A stretch of DNA of 64,000 bases from JAJXZJ01 sp050012855 (GCA_050012855.1 JBEKGJ010000022.1:9474-73473), one strand, 5' to 3'; positions 7,413 through 16,382 are shown, counted from the stretch's first letter. Notes: generated by a model not told the origin, from the sequence alone. Made by a program: numbers and translations.

Positions 7413-7736
7413 TCAACTCACCGCGACGACCGAAGCGCGCTCGCCCCGCACGTTGCGGGCGATGCCTTGGGCGCGCAAGTCGAGCACGGGCTGGCCGTCC
7501 ACGAGGTATTGGTACTGGTGGTGCCCGTGATGCAGCGCCAACTGCGCCGTCCAGATGCCGTCGGTCTGGCGGCGCATCGGATTGGCGTTCGGCTGCCAGT
7601 CGTTGAAGTCGCCGACGATGGAAACCGACTGGGCACCGGGTGCCGCGCAGTAGAAGTTAACGGGCTTCTGCATCCGCTTGGCGGAGTAACGTTGCAGCGC
7701 ACTGCGAGGTTGCAAACCGGTCAATAGCATGTCCAA
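7413..7736 (-). CDS. Glycogen-binding (CBM48/AMPK-beta-like) domain protein
   Basis: A stand-alone domain of 107 residues. VNFYCAAPGAQSVSIVGDFN followed by DWQPNANPM, GIWTAQLALHHGHHQYQYLVDG and the closing VRGERASVVAVS match the early-set/CBM48 domain found in branching enzymes, isoamylases and AMPK beta, which binds alpha-glucans. No catalytic domain is attached. The first ~20 residues are basic (PRSALQRYSAKR), and the internal ATG of MQKPVNFYC (7673) is an alternative start. It is divergent from uvrC with about 200 bases between the starts. The role is unknown; it may be a regulatory glycogen-binding subunit. Confidence 0.75.
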   Translation of the reverse strand: MDMLLTGLQPRSALQRYSAKRMQKPVNFYCAAPGAQSVSIVGDFNDWQPNANPMRRQTDGIWTAQLALHHGHHQYQYLVDGQPVLDLRAQGIARNVRGERASVVAVS

Positions 7737-7935
7737 AACCGTTTCCCGGGCGCGCCCCGCCCCGGCTAAAACCGCCAGCGCGACGCGCCTTCACCCCAAA
7801 AAGAGCAAAAGTCGTGCCGAGGCGCAAGCGGCTTTCCCCCCGGTGCATGACATTTTTCGTTTGCCTTTTCGACGGCTTCCGTGGGCCGACCCCGCCACTT
7901 GCCACCGGCCGCCTTCCGCTCTTTACTTCCGGCGG

Positions 7936-9747
7936 ATGCCCGCGACCGACCACATCCGCAGCAAGCTCGGCACCGTGCCGCACCGCCCCGGTGTTTACCT
8001 GATGAAGGACCGGTTCGGCACCGTCATTTACGTCGGCAAGGCGCGCGACCTGCGCCGACGGGTGAGCCAGTACTTTCATCCCTCGCGCCGGATGGGCTGG
8101 GACCTCAAGTTCAATGCCCTGGTGGACGCCATCCATGATTTCGACACCCACGTCGTCCGCAGCGAGCCGGAGGCGTTGCTGCTGGAAGGCCGGTTGATCA
8201 AGGAGTTTCGCCCGCGCTACAACATCAGTTTTCGCGATGACAAGCGTTTTCTCCTGCTCAAGGTCAACCTAAACGACCCCATTCCGCGGTTCACCCTCAC
8301 CCGGCTGCAGACCGGCGACGGCGCGCATTACTTCGGTCCGTTCGCGAACTCGGGCGCCATGCGGCGCACGTTGGCGCTGGTGCGGCATAAATTCAACCTC
8401 CGCGGCTGCCGCCCGCTGACGCCGGGCGAACCGGATTACCGGCACTGCCTTTACGCCCATCTCCGCGTCTGCACCGCCCCCTGCATCGGCAACGTCACCC
8501 GCGAACAATACCTCATGCAGGTCACCGCCGCGTGCGACTTCCTCGCCGGCGAGTGCCAGGAAATGGCGACTGAACTGGACGCCCAGATGCGCAAGGCCGC
8601 CGCGGCGCTCGACTATGAAAAGGCGGCCCAACTCCGCGACCTGCTGGCCGACATCAAGGACACCACCCGGAAAACCGGGAAATTCGAGCGCGTTCCCTAC
8701 ACGCTGCCGGTGTCGCTCAACCCGGAGGCCGAGCTGCGCGAACTGGCCGCCGCGCTCGGCCTGCCGCGCGAACCGGATCGGGTCGAGGGCTTCGACATCT
8801 CCAACATCAGCGGCACTTTCAAGGTGTCGTCGCTGGTCAGTTTCTGGCGCGGCCGGCCGGATCGCGCGCATTACCGGCGGTTCAAAATCAACTCCGTCGC
8901 GGGCCAGGACGACTGCGCCTGCATGGCGGAAACCGTGCGCCGCCGCTACACCCGGCTGCTTCGGGAGGCCCAACCGCCAGGCCCGAAGGCCAGGACAGCG
9001 GACGACGGTGAGGCCATCCCCGCCGACCTGCAGCGCGCGGCCGATGACATTGCCGCTGCCTTCCATGGCCGCCGCCCCAGGGCCGATCAGGACGCTGCCG
9101 CGGCCCGCCTGAATGACCGGCCCGCGGTCACCCATCAATCCGCGGCCCTGCCGGCCAGCGAGGAACGCACCGCTCCGCCGCCGCCGAAGCCGCCAGCCCG
9201 CCCCCGCCTGCCCGACTTGATCGTGATTGACGGCGGCCGCGGGCAGCTCAACGCCGCCTGCGCCGAACTCGCCGCGCTCGGACTCAGCCAGATTCCCATC
9301 ATCGGTCTGGCAAAGGAATTCGAGGAAATCTGGCGGCCGGGCGCCAGCGAACCGCTCCAGCTTGGTCTGGATCATCCGGCGATCAAGTTGCTCCAGCGCG
9401 TTCGCGACGAGTCGCACCGCGTCGCCAACAGCTACAACGCCCAGCTCCGGCTGCGGAGAATCTCCGAGAGCCTGCTCGACGAGTTCCCCGGCATCGGCGA
9501 ACAGCGGAAGGCGGCCTTGTTGAAACGGTTTGGCTCCGTGCACCGGCTCCGGCGCGCCACAGTCGGGGAAATCGCCGGGGTTCCCGGCTTCGGCGGCGAA
9601 ACCGCCGCCCGACTCAAGGCGTTCCTCGAGGCGCGAACAAATGCCCCAGGCTCAGAAGTGGGAGTGGTCCACACTGCTGACTTGGTGGGGCGAGGCTCTG
9701 ACGAGCCGGCTCGCGGGGACGCTCGCCCCACCGAGAAGCCTGGTTAG
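7936..9747 (+). CDS. uvrC: Excinuclease ABC subunit C
   Basis: Makes the two incisions in UvrABC nucleotide excision repair. The ATG at 7936 (MPATDHIRSKLGTVPHRPGV) was chosen because the GIY-YIG nuclease domain starts at once: GVYLMKDRFGTVIYVGKARDLRRRV. After it come the CxxC-type segment HLRVCTAPC, a UVR helix pair (AALDYEKAAQLRDLLADI), the RNase H-like 5' nuclease with GFDISNISG and DLIVIDGGRGQLNAA, DESHRVANSYN, and helix-hairpin-helix motifs (LDEFPGIGEQRKAALLKRFG). A long variable linker (about 8990-9200) interrupts the nuclease half. The last ~35 codons come from a palindromic repeat (9684-9732), so the natural protein end was probably near 9655. Upstream in-frame codons back to 7729 lack homology. 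Confidence 0.93.
   Translation: MPATDHIRSKLGTVPHRPGVYLMKDRFGTVIYVGKARDLRRRVSQYFHPSRRMGWDLKFNALVDAIHDFDTHVVRSEPEALLLEGRLIKEFRPRYNISFRDDKRFLLLKVNLNDPIPRFTLTRLQTGDGAHYFGPFANSGAMRRTLALVRHKFNLRGCRPLTPGEPDYRHCLYAHLRVCTAPCIGNVTREQYLMQVTAACDFLAGECQEMATELDAQMRKAAAALDYEKAAQLRDLLADIKDTTRKTGKFERVPYTLPVSLNPEAELRELAAALGLPREPDRVEGFDISNISGTFKVSSLVSFWRGRPDRAHYRRFKINSVAGQDDCACMAETVRRRYTRLLREAQPPGPKARTADDGEAIPADLQRAADDIAAAFHGRRPRADQDAAAARLNDRPAVTHQSAALPASEERTAPPPPKPPARPRLPDLIVIDGGRGQLNAACAELAALGLSQIPIIGLAKEFEEIWRPGASEPLQLGLDHPAIKLLQRVRDESHRVANSYNAQLRLRRISESLLDEFPGIGEQRKAALLKRFGSVHRLRRATVGEIAGVPGFGGETAARLKAFLEARTNAPGSEVGVVHTADLVGRGSDEPARGDARPTEKPG
9684..9732. repeat. Palindromic repeat inside the 3' end of uvrC
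   Basis: GGTGGGGCGAG at 9684-9694 is the exact reverse complement of CTCGCCCCACC at 9722-9732. The interior includes a second near-palindrome around GAGCCGGCTC. The element is read through in the uvrC frame and adds a low-complexity tail. Two small REP-like palindromes of this style are common in repeat-rich genomes; its copy number is not known. Confidence 0.7.
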
Positions 9748-9838
9748 CATCTGCCCAATTGATGCCATCGGCACCCAGTGACAAGAACCCCTGCATGACC
9801 AGCCGGGTGCTGGAAACCAAGACGAACACGCCCCCCGC

Positions 9839-11161
9839 TCAGAGCGACCAGCCCGCGCGATAGTGATGCTGGATGAACTGGTCGGCGCCGGCAGCGTTCG
9901 TAGCACGCAGCTTCGCCGCGTCCCATTCCAGCCGCCGCCCGGCGCGGTAGGCAACGTTGCCCAAAAGCGCGGCTTCCGTCAGGGCGCCCGAGTAGTCGAA
10001 ATTGCACGTCGTCGGGCCCCCGGTTTTGATGGCCTCGATCCATTCCTTGTGGTGGCCGACGGAATTGGGAATGAACGGCTCGGGCGCCTTGAAGCCAGCG
10101 AATTCCGCTTCCGGCAGCAACTGCCGGCGCGTGTAGTCGGCCAGCAACCGGCCCTTCTCGCCGACGAACAACACGCCGCTCTTGAAATAAGTCCGCTGCT
10201 CCTCGTCGAGCAGCGCCGGTTGCTTGCCGCCCTGGTACCACGTCAGCGTCACCGGCGGCAGCGTGCCCGTGCCGCGCGCCGCCGGCCGCGCCGGATGCTG
10301 ATAGCGCACGATCAACCACGGCGGCGGCGACTCCGGATTCACGGGCGGGCCATCCACCGGCTCGATGGACAATGGATAGCGCAGATTCAACGCCCAGTGC
10401 GGCAGATCCATGAAGTGACAGCCAAAGTCGGCGAGCGTGCCGCCGCCAAAAGCCCACCAGTTCCGCCACTTCGCCGGCGCATAGTCCGGATGGTACGGAT
10501 GCGGTTCGACCGGCCCCAGCCACAGGTCCCAGTGCAGTCCCAGCGGCACCGGCGGCCGGTCCGTGGGCACCGGCAGGTTGCCATAGACCGCGCTCGACCA
10601 GACATGCACCTCGCGCACCTGCCCGATGGCGCCGGTCTGGATCAACTCCACCACGCGCCGGTAGTTCGTGAGCGCGTGAATTTGCGTGCCCAATTGCGTC
10701 ACGCAGTGGTGCCCCTTGGCCAGCTCACGGACGATGCGGCATTCCGACACCGTGCGTGTGAGCGGCTTCTCGCAATAGACATGCCGGCCCAAACGCAGCG
10801 CCGCCGCCGCCGCCACCGCATGAGTGTGGTCCGGTGTCGCCACGACGATCGCATCGAGGTCCTTCTGCTCCATCAACTGGCGGAAATCGTTGTAGGTCGC
10901 CGCCCCCGGATGCTTCTGCTTCGCCTGGGCCAGCGAGTTGTCGTCCACGTCGCAGAGCGCGGCCACATTCACGCTGTCAACCTGCTTGGCCACTTCGGAG
11001 AGGTCTTCGGCGGCGCGGTTGGCCACGCCGATGAAGCCGACGTTGAGCTTGCCGTTGGCGTCGCCATGCACGCGGCTCAGGAAGGGGGCGGCCAGCCAGA
11101 GGCCGGTGGCGGTGCGCGTCGTGCGGGTCAGGAACCGGCGGCGATTCAAGGGGGCATTCAT
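9839..11161 (-). CDS. Gfo/Idh/MocA family oxidoreductase with Tat signal
   Basis: 440 residues from the ATG at 11159-11161. The N-terminus RRRFLTRTTRTATGLWLAAPF is a twin-arginine export signal, so the enzyme is probably periplasmic. The Rossmann part begins LNVGFIGVANRAAEDL, with a cofactor site ATPDHTHAVAAAAALRLGRH and the family EKPL motif (VYCEKPL). The C-terminal half contains GGGTLADFGCHFMDLPHWAL, typical of the large verrucomicrobial/planctomycetal expansion of this family that acts on sugars or glycosides with bound NAD(P). The substrate cannot be told. A longer reading upstream to 11350 exists but carries no signal or homology. It is convergent with uvrC. Confidence 0.88.
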   Translation of the reverse strand: MNAPLNRRRFLTRTTRTATGLWLAAPFLSRVHGDANGKLNVGFIGVANRAAEDLSEVAKQVDSVNVAALCDVDDNSLAQAKQKHPGAATYNDFRQLMEQKDLDAIVVATPDHTHAVAAAAALRLGRHVYCEKPLTRTVSECRIVRELAKGHHCVTQLGTQIHALTNYRRVVELIQTGAIGQVREVHVWSSAVYGNLPVPTDRPPVPLGLHWDLWLGPVEPHPYHPDYAPAKWRNWWAFGGGTLADFGCHFMDLPHWALNLRYPLSIEPVDGPPVNPESPPPWLIVRYQHPARPAARGTGTLPPVTLTWYQGGKQPALLDEEQRTYFKSGVLFVGEKGRLLADYTRRQLLPEAEFAGFKAPEPFIPNSVGHHKEWIEAIKTGGPTTCNFDYSGALTEAALLGNVAYRAGRRLEWDAAKLRATNAAGADQFIQHHYRAGWSL

Positions 11162-11532
11162 TCGTCGGGAAGTGAAGAAACGAGCAGGCTGCTTGTCGAG
11201 GAGAAACTGGGAAAAACCGGGAGTGGTGGGTGTTTGCCCGCCACGCCCACGGTCATCGCATTCCGCACGGCGCTGCCTTTCGCCGGTCCCACCCAGGCAG
11301 GATCGGAAAGGGCAAAGACGAGGGCGGGCGGAGCGGGTGGCACAGGCCACTGGCCTGTCCCGTCCGGCGACCCGCCGGACGGAGTGAGAGAGACTTTCGC
11401 CCTGCTCCGAGACGCTCCTTTGGCTTCTCGCGCCAGGGCCGTTCCGGTCGGCGGGTCGCCGACCGGGGCGGGCGGGTCGCCCGCACTACCCACCAAATGC
11501 ATCTGCACCACGCGGCGCGCAAAGCCCTGGCG

Positions 11533-11613
11533 CAGGCGGCTGGTGGTGGTGAAGTCGCGCGCCGACGGGCTTGAGGGTGCCCAGGTAGTGGTGTTGTTGG
11601 AGCAACTCATCGC
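11533..11613 (-). pseudogene. Possible DruA/DUF4338-type remnant
   Basis: On the minus strand, ELLQQHHYLGTLKPVGARLH can be read. HYLG-x4-VG is the beginning of the core motif of DUF4338 (DruA-like) proteins, a family linked to transposition and to the Druantia defence system. Only about 26 residues remain and the frame then degenerates. This is a guess from one motif. Confidence 0.3.
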
Positions 11614-11696
11614 TCTCCCCGGATTTCTTATTTAAATAAGTCGTTTGAATATAAATAACAAGATAGACGCCTTTACAAAATACATTATCATGTTAC

Positions 11697-11724
11697 TTGA
11701 CATAGTTATTATTGCCGCTACGCT
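11697..11724 (+). promoter_or_regulatory. Candidate promoter for DUF2292 gene
   Basis: TTGACA (11697-11702) and TACGCT (11719-11724) with a 16-base spacer, 30 bases before the ATG at 11754, inside an AT-rich zone that stands out in this GC-rich window. The -10 match is poor. Confidence 0.3.
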
Positions 11725-11753
11725 TGCCCGACTGTTGAAACTCGAAACGCCCG

Positions 11754-11951
11754 ATGAGACCGACGCTTGACCCGACTCCGCCCCCCGCGGCGGAGCGAAC
11801 CCGCACCGAGGCCTGGCTCGAAACCGTGCGCCAACAGGTGGCTGGCCTTCGCTATGGCGTCGTCCAGATCGTCATCCACGACGCCCGCGTGGTGCAGATC
11901 GAGCGGACCGAGAAGATCCGCTTCGAACACCAGGCGCACGCCACCGAATGA
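11754..11951 (+). CDS. DUF2292 (YezD-like) small protein
   Basis: 65 residues. After a variable N-terminus it reads LRYGVVQIVIHDARVVQIER then TEKIRF, the conserved signature of the DUF2292/YezD family. Members are small, their function is unknown, and many are found near sulfur- or nitrogen-assimilation genes. The stop overlaps the next ATG (ATGA, 11948-11951), so it is translationally coupled to the desuccinylase-like gene. It is the first gene after an AT-rich promoter zone. Two sulfur loci lie within 15 kb (a sulfhydrylase at 14.4 kb and the sulfate transporter at 22.5 kb), which fits but does not prove a sulfur link. Confidence 0.8.
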   Translation: MRPTLDPTPPPAAERTRTEAWLETVRQQVAGLRYGVVQIVIHDARVVQIERTEKIRFEHQAHATE

Positions 11952-12796
11952 AGTTCGCCCAGCCAATGACCACCACTCTGCCTGCTCCCGCCCCGCGGGC
12001 CACCGTCTCCGCTGGCCCGGCGGCTCACTGGGCGTCCGGGCTGCTGGCGCCGTTGGATCAGTTGGCCGCCAGTTCTTCCCAACTCATCGTCAACCACGGG
12101 CCGCGGTTCGAGGTCGGCGGCCGCAGCTACTTCCTGCCGTCCTATCTGTTCCTCGGTCCGCAGGATGGCGGTGACCCGCTGCGCCTCGGGTTGTTCGCCG
12201 GCGTTCACGGCGACGAACCGGAGGGCGTTCATGCGCTGCTGCAGTTCCTGCGGCTGCTCGTCCAACAGCCCGCGCTGGCCACCGGCTACCTCCTCTTCGC
12301 CTATCCCATCTGCAATCCCACCGGCTTCGAGGACGAAACTCGTTACACGCGGCGCGGCTCCGACCTGAACCGCCTCTTCTGGCAGAACTCCTCGGAACCG
12401 GAGGTGCGGCAACTGGAGGAGGTGCTAACCACCCACCGCTTCCACGGCCTCATTGCGCTGCACACCGACGACACCAGCGACGGGGTTTACGGCTTTGTGC
12501 GTGGCGCGACGCTGACCCAGCATCTGATCGAGCCCGCGCTGGCGGCGGCCGGCCAGATTCTGCCGCGCAACCGCCAACCGGTGATTGACGGGTTTCCGGC
12601 GCGCAACGGCATCATCCAACACGGCTATGACGGCGTGCTGGCTGCCGCGCCCGGGACCCGGCCACGCCCCTTTGAAATCACCCTAGAAACCCCCAAGGCC
12701 GGACCCGAATTCCTGAAACGGACTGCCCTGGTTGTGGCGTTGCAGACCATTCTCACGCAATACCGTCAGTTCATCGCGTTCGCTCCCAATCTGTGA
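11948..12796 (+). CDS. Succinylglutamate desuccinylase/aspartoacylase-type M14 metallopeptidase
   Basis: 282 residues of the zinc carboxypeptidase-like fold. Zinc ligands are visible in GVHGDEPEG (H and E) and in LHTDDTSDG (third ligand H), together with PICNPTGF and the substrate-binding arginine segment TRRGSDLNRLFW. These features fit the AstE/AspA group of amidohydrolases that remove acyl groups from amino acids, or peptide M14 relatives. The exact substrate is unknown. The start at 11948 overlaps the DUF2292 stop; a second ATG at 11966 (MTTTLPAP) is equally possible. Only a tRNA and an outer-membrane protein gene follow. Confidence 0.82.
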   Translation: MKFAQPMTTTLPAPAPRATVSAGPAAHWASGLLAPLDQLAASSSQLIVNHGPRFEVGGRSYFLPSYLFLGPQDGGDPLRLGLFAGVHGDEPEGVHALLQFLRLLVQQPALATGYLLFAYPICNPTGFEDETRYTRRGSDLNRLFWQNSSEPEVRQLEEVLTTHRFHGLIALHTDDTSDGVYGFVRGATLTQHLIEPALAAAGQILPRNRQPVIDGFPARNGIIQHGYDGVLAAAPGTRPRPFEITLETPKAGPEFLKRTALVVALQTILTQYRQFIAFAPNL

Positions 12797-12944
12797 TCGC
12801 CATCGCTTCCAACGGCCGTGAGTTTTGGCCAGGGCATGAACCGGGCTTCACCTGCCATTGGAGGCTCAGCAACCGGTTTATCCGACATCCCGGCCGCCGG
12901 CCGGTACCGTCATCGCGCCCGACGCCGGGCCACGCATTAACGGC

Positions 12945-13019
12945 GGCGGAGTCGCCAAGTGGGAAGGCACGGCTTTGCAAAAGCCCCATTCGCTGGTTCG
13001 ATTCCAGCCTCCGCCTCCA
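12945..13019 (+). tRNA. tRNA-Cys (GCA anticodon)
   Basis: The acceptor stem GGCGGAG (12945-12951) pairs with CTCCGCC (13009-13015). The D arm GCCAAGTGGGAAGGC and the anticodon loop TTGCAAA with GCA follow. The T arm is CTGGTTCGATTCCAG, and CCA is encoded (13017-13019). One mismatch (C-C) is seen at the top of the anticodon stem. The single-G discriminator-side layout resembles other bacterial tRNA-Cys genes. Confidence 0.93.
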
Positions 13020-13106
13020 GTTTCCAACCATGCTTTTGCGTCCAGACCCCTGGAGCAAATCACCGCGAACCCATTACATCGGGCTGACCAGACCCCTGGA
13101 GGCTGA

Positions 13107-14138
13107 ATGATGATTCCCCCAAAAACACGCATGAAACCTCGTCCTTCCGTTTCGAGTTCCAACGCCGTCCTGGCGGCGACCGCCGCCCTGGCCCTGGCCG
13201 TCCCGGCCGGCAGCCGCGCCGCCGACACCACCGCCCCGGCTGCGCCTCCCGCGGACGCGCCGGCCGCCGCGCCCTCACCGGCCGAGAAGCCCGCCCCGCT
13301 GCCCCTCCACCAGATTGAGGGCAACGGTGGCATCTTCTCCACCCTCTCGGCCTACATCGTCAATCCACCGCGCAACGGCGAGCCGATCGGGCGCCCCAGC
13401 GTTGGCTTCTCCTATGTGGACATCGGTCATGGCCAGAACTTGATCGCCGCCACCCTCACCGAATCGCCGTGGAAACGGCTCGAACTGGGCTTTGGCTGGA
13501 ACCGGTTGGACCTCGGCGATCTGCCCCTGGCCATCAAGGAAGCCACCACCGTGAGCATCCGCAACCAGGAGGTGGACTTGTACAACTTCAATGCCCGGTT
13601 GAATGTGCTCAAGGAAGGTGAATTCGACACCAAATGGATCCCCGCCGTGACCGCCGGCGTCCATTACAAGGTAAACAATGGCATTGGTGACATTGACAAT
13701 GATCTCGGCGGCGCGTTGCATGGCGTCGGCATCACCCATCACGACGGCGTCGATGCGACCTTATACGCCTCCAAGCTGCTGACTTTCCTGCCGCGACCGG
13801 TCCTGGTTGAGGCAGGCGGACGCGCCACCGAGGGCGTCTGGAACGGACTCGGCGGTTTCACCGACCATTACAGTTTTCTCTTCGAGGGCAATGTCGTGGT
13901 GTTCGTCACCGGCAGTCTCGCCCTCGCCGCGGAATACCGTCAGCAGCCGAACGACTACACACCGATCATGGCCGGCGGCAAACCGCTGGTCGGCAAATCC
14001 GGCGATTGGTGGACTCTCGACGCCGCCTACGTCGTCAACAAGCACTTTACGGTGGCCGCCGGCTACGGCCACTTCGGCGGCGTCTTGAACCACCAAGCCA
14101 ATGGCGTCTGGGGCATCACCACCAAATACGAATTCTAA
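13107..14138 (+). CDS. Outer-membrane beta-barrel protein (DUF3034-like)
   Basis: 343 residues with a basic start, a hydrophobic signal segment (AVLAATAALALAVPAGSRAA) and an Ala/Pro-rich linker to about residue 60. The body is alternating beta-strand sequence beginning EGNGGIFSTLSAYIVNPPR, with many aromatic residues, and ends ANGVWGITTKYEF. A final phenylalanine is the hallmark of BAM-inserted outer-membrane proteins. The GGI-T-SAYIVNP start resembles DUF3034 proteins; this assignment is from memory of the pattern. Either the ATG at 13107 or 13110 or 13131 (MKPRPS) could be the start. It is monocistronic, between tRNA-Cys and the sulfhydrylase gene. Confidence 0.72.
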   Translation: MMIPPKTRMKPRPSVSSSNAVLAATAALALAVPAGSRAADTTAPAAPPADAPAAAPSPAEKPAPLPLHQIEGNGGIFSTLSAYIVNPPRNGEPIGRPSVGFSYVDIGHGQNLIAATLTESPWKRLELGFGWNRLDLGDLPLAIKEATTVSIRNQEVDLYNFNARLNVLKEGEFDTKWIPAVTAGVHYKVNNGIGDIDNDLGGALHGVGITHHDGVDATLYASKLLTFLPRPVLVEAGGRATEGVWNGLGGFTDHYSFLFEGNVVVFVTGSLALAAEYRQQPNDYTPIMAGGKPLVGKSGDWWTLDAAYVVNKHFTVAAGYGHFGGVLNHQANGVWGITTKYEF

Positions 14139-14372
14139 TTGACCTGTTTGGGCGGGTGGGCTGGGCCGCAACCCTGACGTTCGCGCGCTGGTTCCTCCGC
14201 GCGCTTCAGACCCTTGGAAAGCCCCGCCCACCCACCTCTCATGCTTCACCATCGAACCGAAATGAGCACACGATGGCAACGACTCCGGGGGCTTTTCGTC
14301 CCTGCAAAATCGCGTCTGCCAGATCCTGATTCCATTCAATCCACCACCATCACCACCCCATCCACCCATCCC

Positions 14373-15674
14373 ATGAGCACTCCAACCAAGGGCCTCAGCA
14401 CGCTGGCGCTGCACGCCGGCCAGATACCCGATCCCACCACGAACGCCCGCGCGGTACCGATCTACCAGACCACGTCGTACGTCTTCAAAAGCACCGAGCA
14501 CGCCGCGAATCTTTTCGCGCTCAGGGAATTCGGCAACATCTACACCCGCCTGATGAACCCGACCACCGATGTCTTCGAGCAACGCGTGGCCGCCATCGAA
14601 GGCGGCACCGGCGCACTCGGCGTCGCGTCCGGCCAGGCGGCCATCACCTACTCGCTGCTCGCGATCACGCGCCTGGGCGACGAAATTGTCGCCGGCAACA
14701 ATCTCTACGGCGGCACCTACCAGCTTTTCCATTACACCTTCCCGAAGCTGGGCCGCACCGTGAAATTCGTGGACTCGCGCAACCCGGAGGCGTTCCGTCA
14801 GGCCATTACGCCCAAAACACGGGCCATTTACGTCGAAACCGTCGGCAACCCAAAACTCGACGTGCCGGACTTCGAAGCCATCTCCCGAATCGCGCACGAA
14901 AGTGGCATCCCGCTCGTCGTGGACAACACCATGGGCGTGGGCCTGGTGCGGCCGATTGACTACGGGGCCGACATCCTCGCCACCTCGGCCACGAAGTACA
15001 TTGGCGGCCACGGCACCAGCATTGGCGGCGTGATCGTGGACGCCGGCCGGTTCAAGTGGAATAACGGCAAGTTCCCGGAGTTCACCGAACCCGATCCCAG
15101 CTACCACGGCCTGGTTTACTGGGACGCACTCAGCAATGTCCCGGGCCTTGGCAACGTCGCCTTCATCCTCAAGGTCCGCGTGACGCTGCTCCGCGACATT
15201 GGCGCGGCCCTGAGCCCGTTCAACGCCCACGAGTTCCTCCTCGGCCTGGAAACGCTCCCGCTGCGCCAGCGCCAGCACTCGGCCAACGCGCTGGAAATCG
15301 CCCAGTTCCTCAAAAACCATCCGCGGGTGAGCTGGGTGACCTATCCCGGCCTGCCCGACGATCCGAACCACGCCGTCGCCGCGAAGTATCTCAAGCAGGG
15401 CTTCGGCGGCATCGTTGGCTTCGGCATCAAGGGCGGCCTGGAAGCGGGGAAGAAGTTCATCAACTCGGTGAAGCTGTTTTCGCACCTCGCCAACATTGGC
15501 GATGCCAAGAGCCTGGTGATCCATCCCGCCTCGACCACGCACCAGCAATTAACGCCGGCCGAGCAGGCCGAGACAGGCGTCACCGCGGACTACATCCGCC
15601 TCTCGATCGGCCTGGAGGACATCGCCGACATTAAGGCGGACATTGACCAGGCGCTGCGAATCGCCACCGCTTAA
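14373..15674 (+). CDS. metY: O-acetylhomoserine sulfhydrylase (PLP, Cys/Met metabolism)
   Basis: 433 residues from the ATG at 14373 (MSTPTKGLSTLALHAGQ). A PLP-dependent enzyme that makes homocysteine from O-acetylhomoserine and sulfide. Visible motifs are PIYQTTSYVF, RLMNPTTDVFEQRVAAIEGG, ASGQAAI (phosphate binding), VDNTM and the PLP lysine in TSATKYIGGHGTSIGG. The C-terminus is HPASTTHQQLTPAEQ and IRLSIGLEDIADIKADIDQA. Length fits the MetY group. A 230-base leader precedes it; no known SAM riboswitch is evident there. A strong terminator follows at 15692. A second, fragmentary copy of the 3' end plus the same terminator lies at 22178-22417, directly upstream of the sulfate transporter. Confidence 0.93.
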   Translation: MSTPTKGLSTLALHAGQIPDPTTNARAVPIYQTTSYVFKSTEHAANLFALREFGNIYTRLMNPTTDVFEQRVAAIEGGTGALGVASGQAAITYSLLAITRLGDEIVAGNNLYGGTYQLFHYTFPKLGRTVKFVDSRNPEAFRQAITPKTRAIYVETVGNPKLDVPDFEAISRIAHESGIPLVVDNTMGVGLVRPIDYGADILATSATKYIGGHGTSIGGVIVDAGRFKWNNGKFPEFTEPDPSYHGLVYWDALSNVPGLGNVAFILKVRVTLLRDIGAALSPFNAHEFLLGLETLPLRQRQHSANALEIAQFLKNHPRVSWVTYPGLPDDPNHAVAAKYLKQGFGGIVGFGIKGGLEAGKKFINSVKLFSHLANIGDAKSLVIHPASTTHQQLTPAEQAETGVTADYIRLSIGLEDIADIKADIDQALRIATA

Positions 15675-15691
15675 GCATCCCTTCCAACCCG

Positions 15692-15731
15692 GCCGCAGGT
15701 GGAGCTTGACCCGCTTCGCCTGCGGCTTTTT
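15692..15731 (+). terminator. Intrinsic terminator after metY
   Basis: GCCGCAGG (15692-15699) pairs with CCTGCGGC (15719-15726), followed by TTTTT. The same hairpin with small changes follows the metY fragment at 22377-22417. Confidence 0.85.
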
Positions 15732-15960
15732 CTCTGGCGGGTCCAGGCGCTCAACCATCAACCATCAACCATCAACCTGCTGCTGGTGGGAACGTCCCGT
15801 GCGAATCTCCCTTCGCTGGCGTCATCCATTACTCCCACCTCGCAATTCGCAATTCGCAACTCGCCGCTGGGGCGTCCTCGCGAACCGAGACACGAATTCC
15901 ACCAACTCACACGAATTCGACGCTCGCACCTGCGCAATTCGAAATTCGCACTTCTACCTT
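15732..15960. repeat. Short tandem repeats between metY and integron
   Basis: Contains CAACCATCAACCATCAACC (15750-15776), related to the stretch at 32780-32803, and several AATTCGCAATTCGCAACTCG-like units at 15838-15860 and 15935-15955. No gene is seen. Confidence 0.6.
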
Positions 15961-16246
15961 CTACAGGTGGTTCTGCAACAGCGGAATGATCGAGACGGGA
16001 AAGGTAGTCACCCGGTCCTTGTCCGCCTTGCCCGACCGCACCGTGATCTGCTTCATCTCAAAGTCCACGTCCTTGACCCTCAACCGCAGCGCTTCCATGA
16101 TGCGCAAGCCGCTGCCGTAAAGCAACTTCCCCACCACGCTTGATCCAGTCCACGTAGGTCCGTTCGGTGTGCAGGAAGTAGTGGTGCAACCGCATCACCT
16201 GCCGCACCCGATCCAAAAGCTTCGCCGTTCTGGCTTGACTGTCCAT
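15961..16246 (-). pseudogene. intI: Integron integrase (intI) remnant
   Basis: The start at 16246 reads LLDRVRQVMRLHHYFLHTER then TYVDWIKR, the standard N-terminal SAM-like domain of integron integrases. After an internal deletion with a frame change near 16130, the sequence continues in another frame as KLLYGSGLRIMEALRLRVKD and VDFEMKQITVRSGKADKDRV, the IntI catalytic-domain core with its first catalytic arginine region, and stops at 15961-15963 after IIPLLQNHL. The middle (including much of the DNA-binding region) and the whole C-terminal half with the HxxR and catalytic tyrosine are missing, so it cannot be active. Its position, opposite in direction to the cassettes that follow, is exactly that of an integron integrase. 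Confidence 0.88.
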
Positions 16247-16366
16247 CCGGTTCCAAGGACTATTTGCCCCATGATGAACCTGATATTGCCGCCGGTCAAG
16301 AAGGTGTTAAAACCCCGCCAATATCACGTTATCAGGTCAAAATGACATGTTAATCAATGGTTAGGT
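16247..16366 (+). other. Likely attI region and first cassette junction
   Basis: The AT-richer stretch between the integrase remnant and the first cassette ends with GTTAGGT (16360-16366), matching the GTTRRRY core where cassettes insert. A cassette promoter would be expected in or near the integrase start, but none is convincing by eye. Confidence 0.5.
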
Positions 16367-16382
16367 GTCATTCTCGCATCGC

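Larger units (their letters stand above)
11162..11753. other. 590-base intergenic region with palindromes and an AT-rich promoter zone
   Basis: No complete gene. It contains GC palindromes (around 11356-11382, GTCCGGCGACCCGCCGGAC; and around 11449-11465), a short degenerate minus-strand coding remnant (11533-11613), and a strikingly AT-rich segment at 11628-11715 just before the DUF2292 gene. Confidence 0.5.

Noticed and set aside
14139..14372. SAM riboswitch before metY
   Set aside because: There is a GC-rich hairpin and a 230-base leader, but none of the SAM-I, SAM-II or SAM-IV conserved cores could be found by eye.
13761..15548. Minus-strand open frame of 595 codons
   Set aside because: Antisense to the outer-membrane protein and metY genes, which have clear family motifs.
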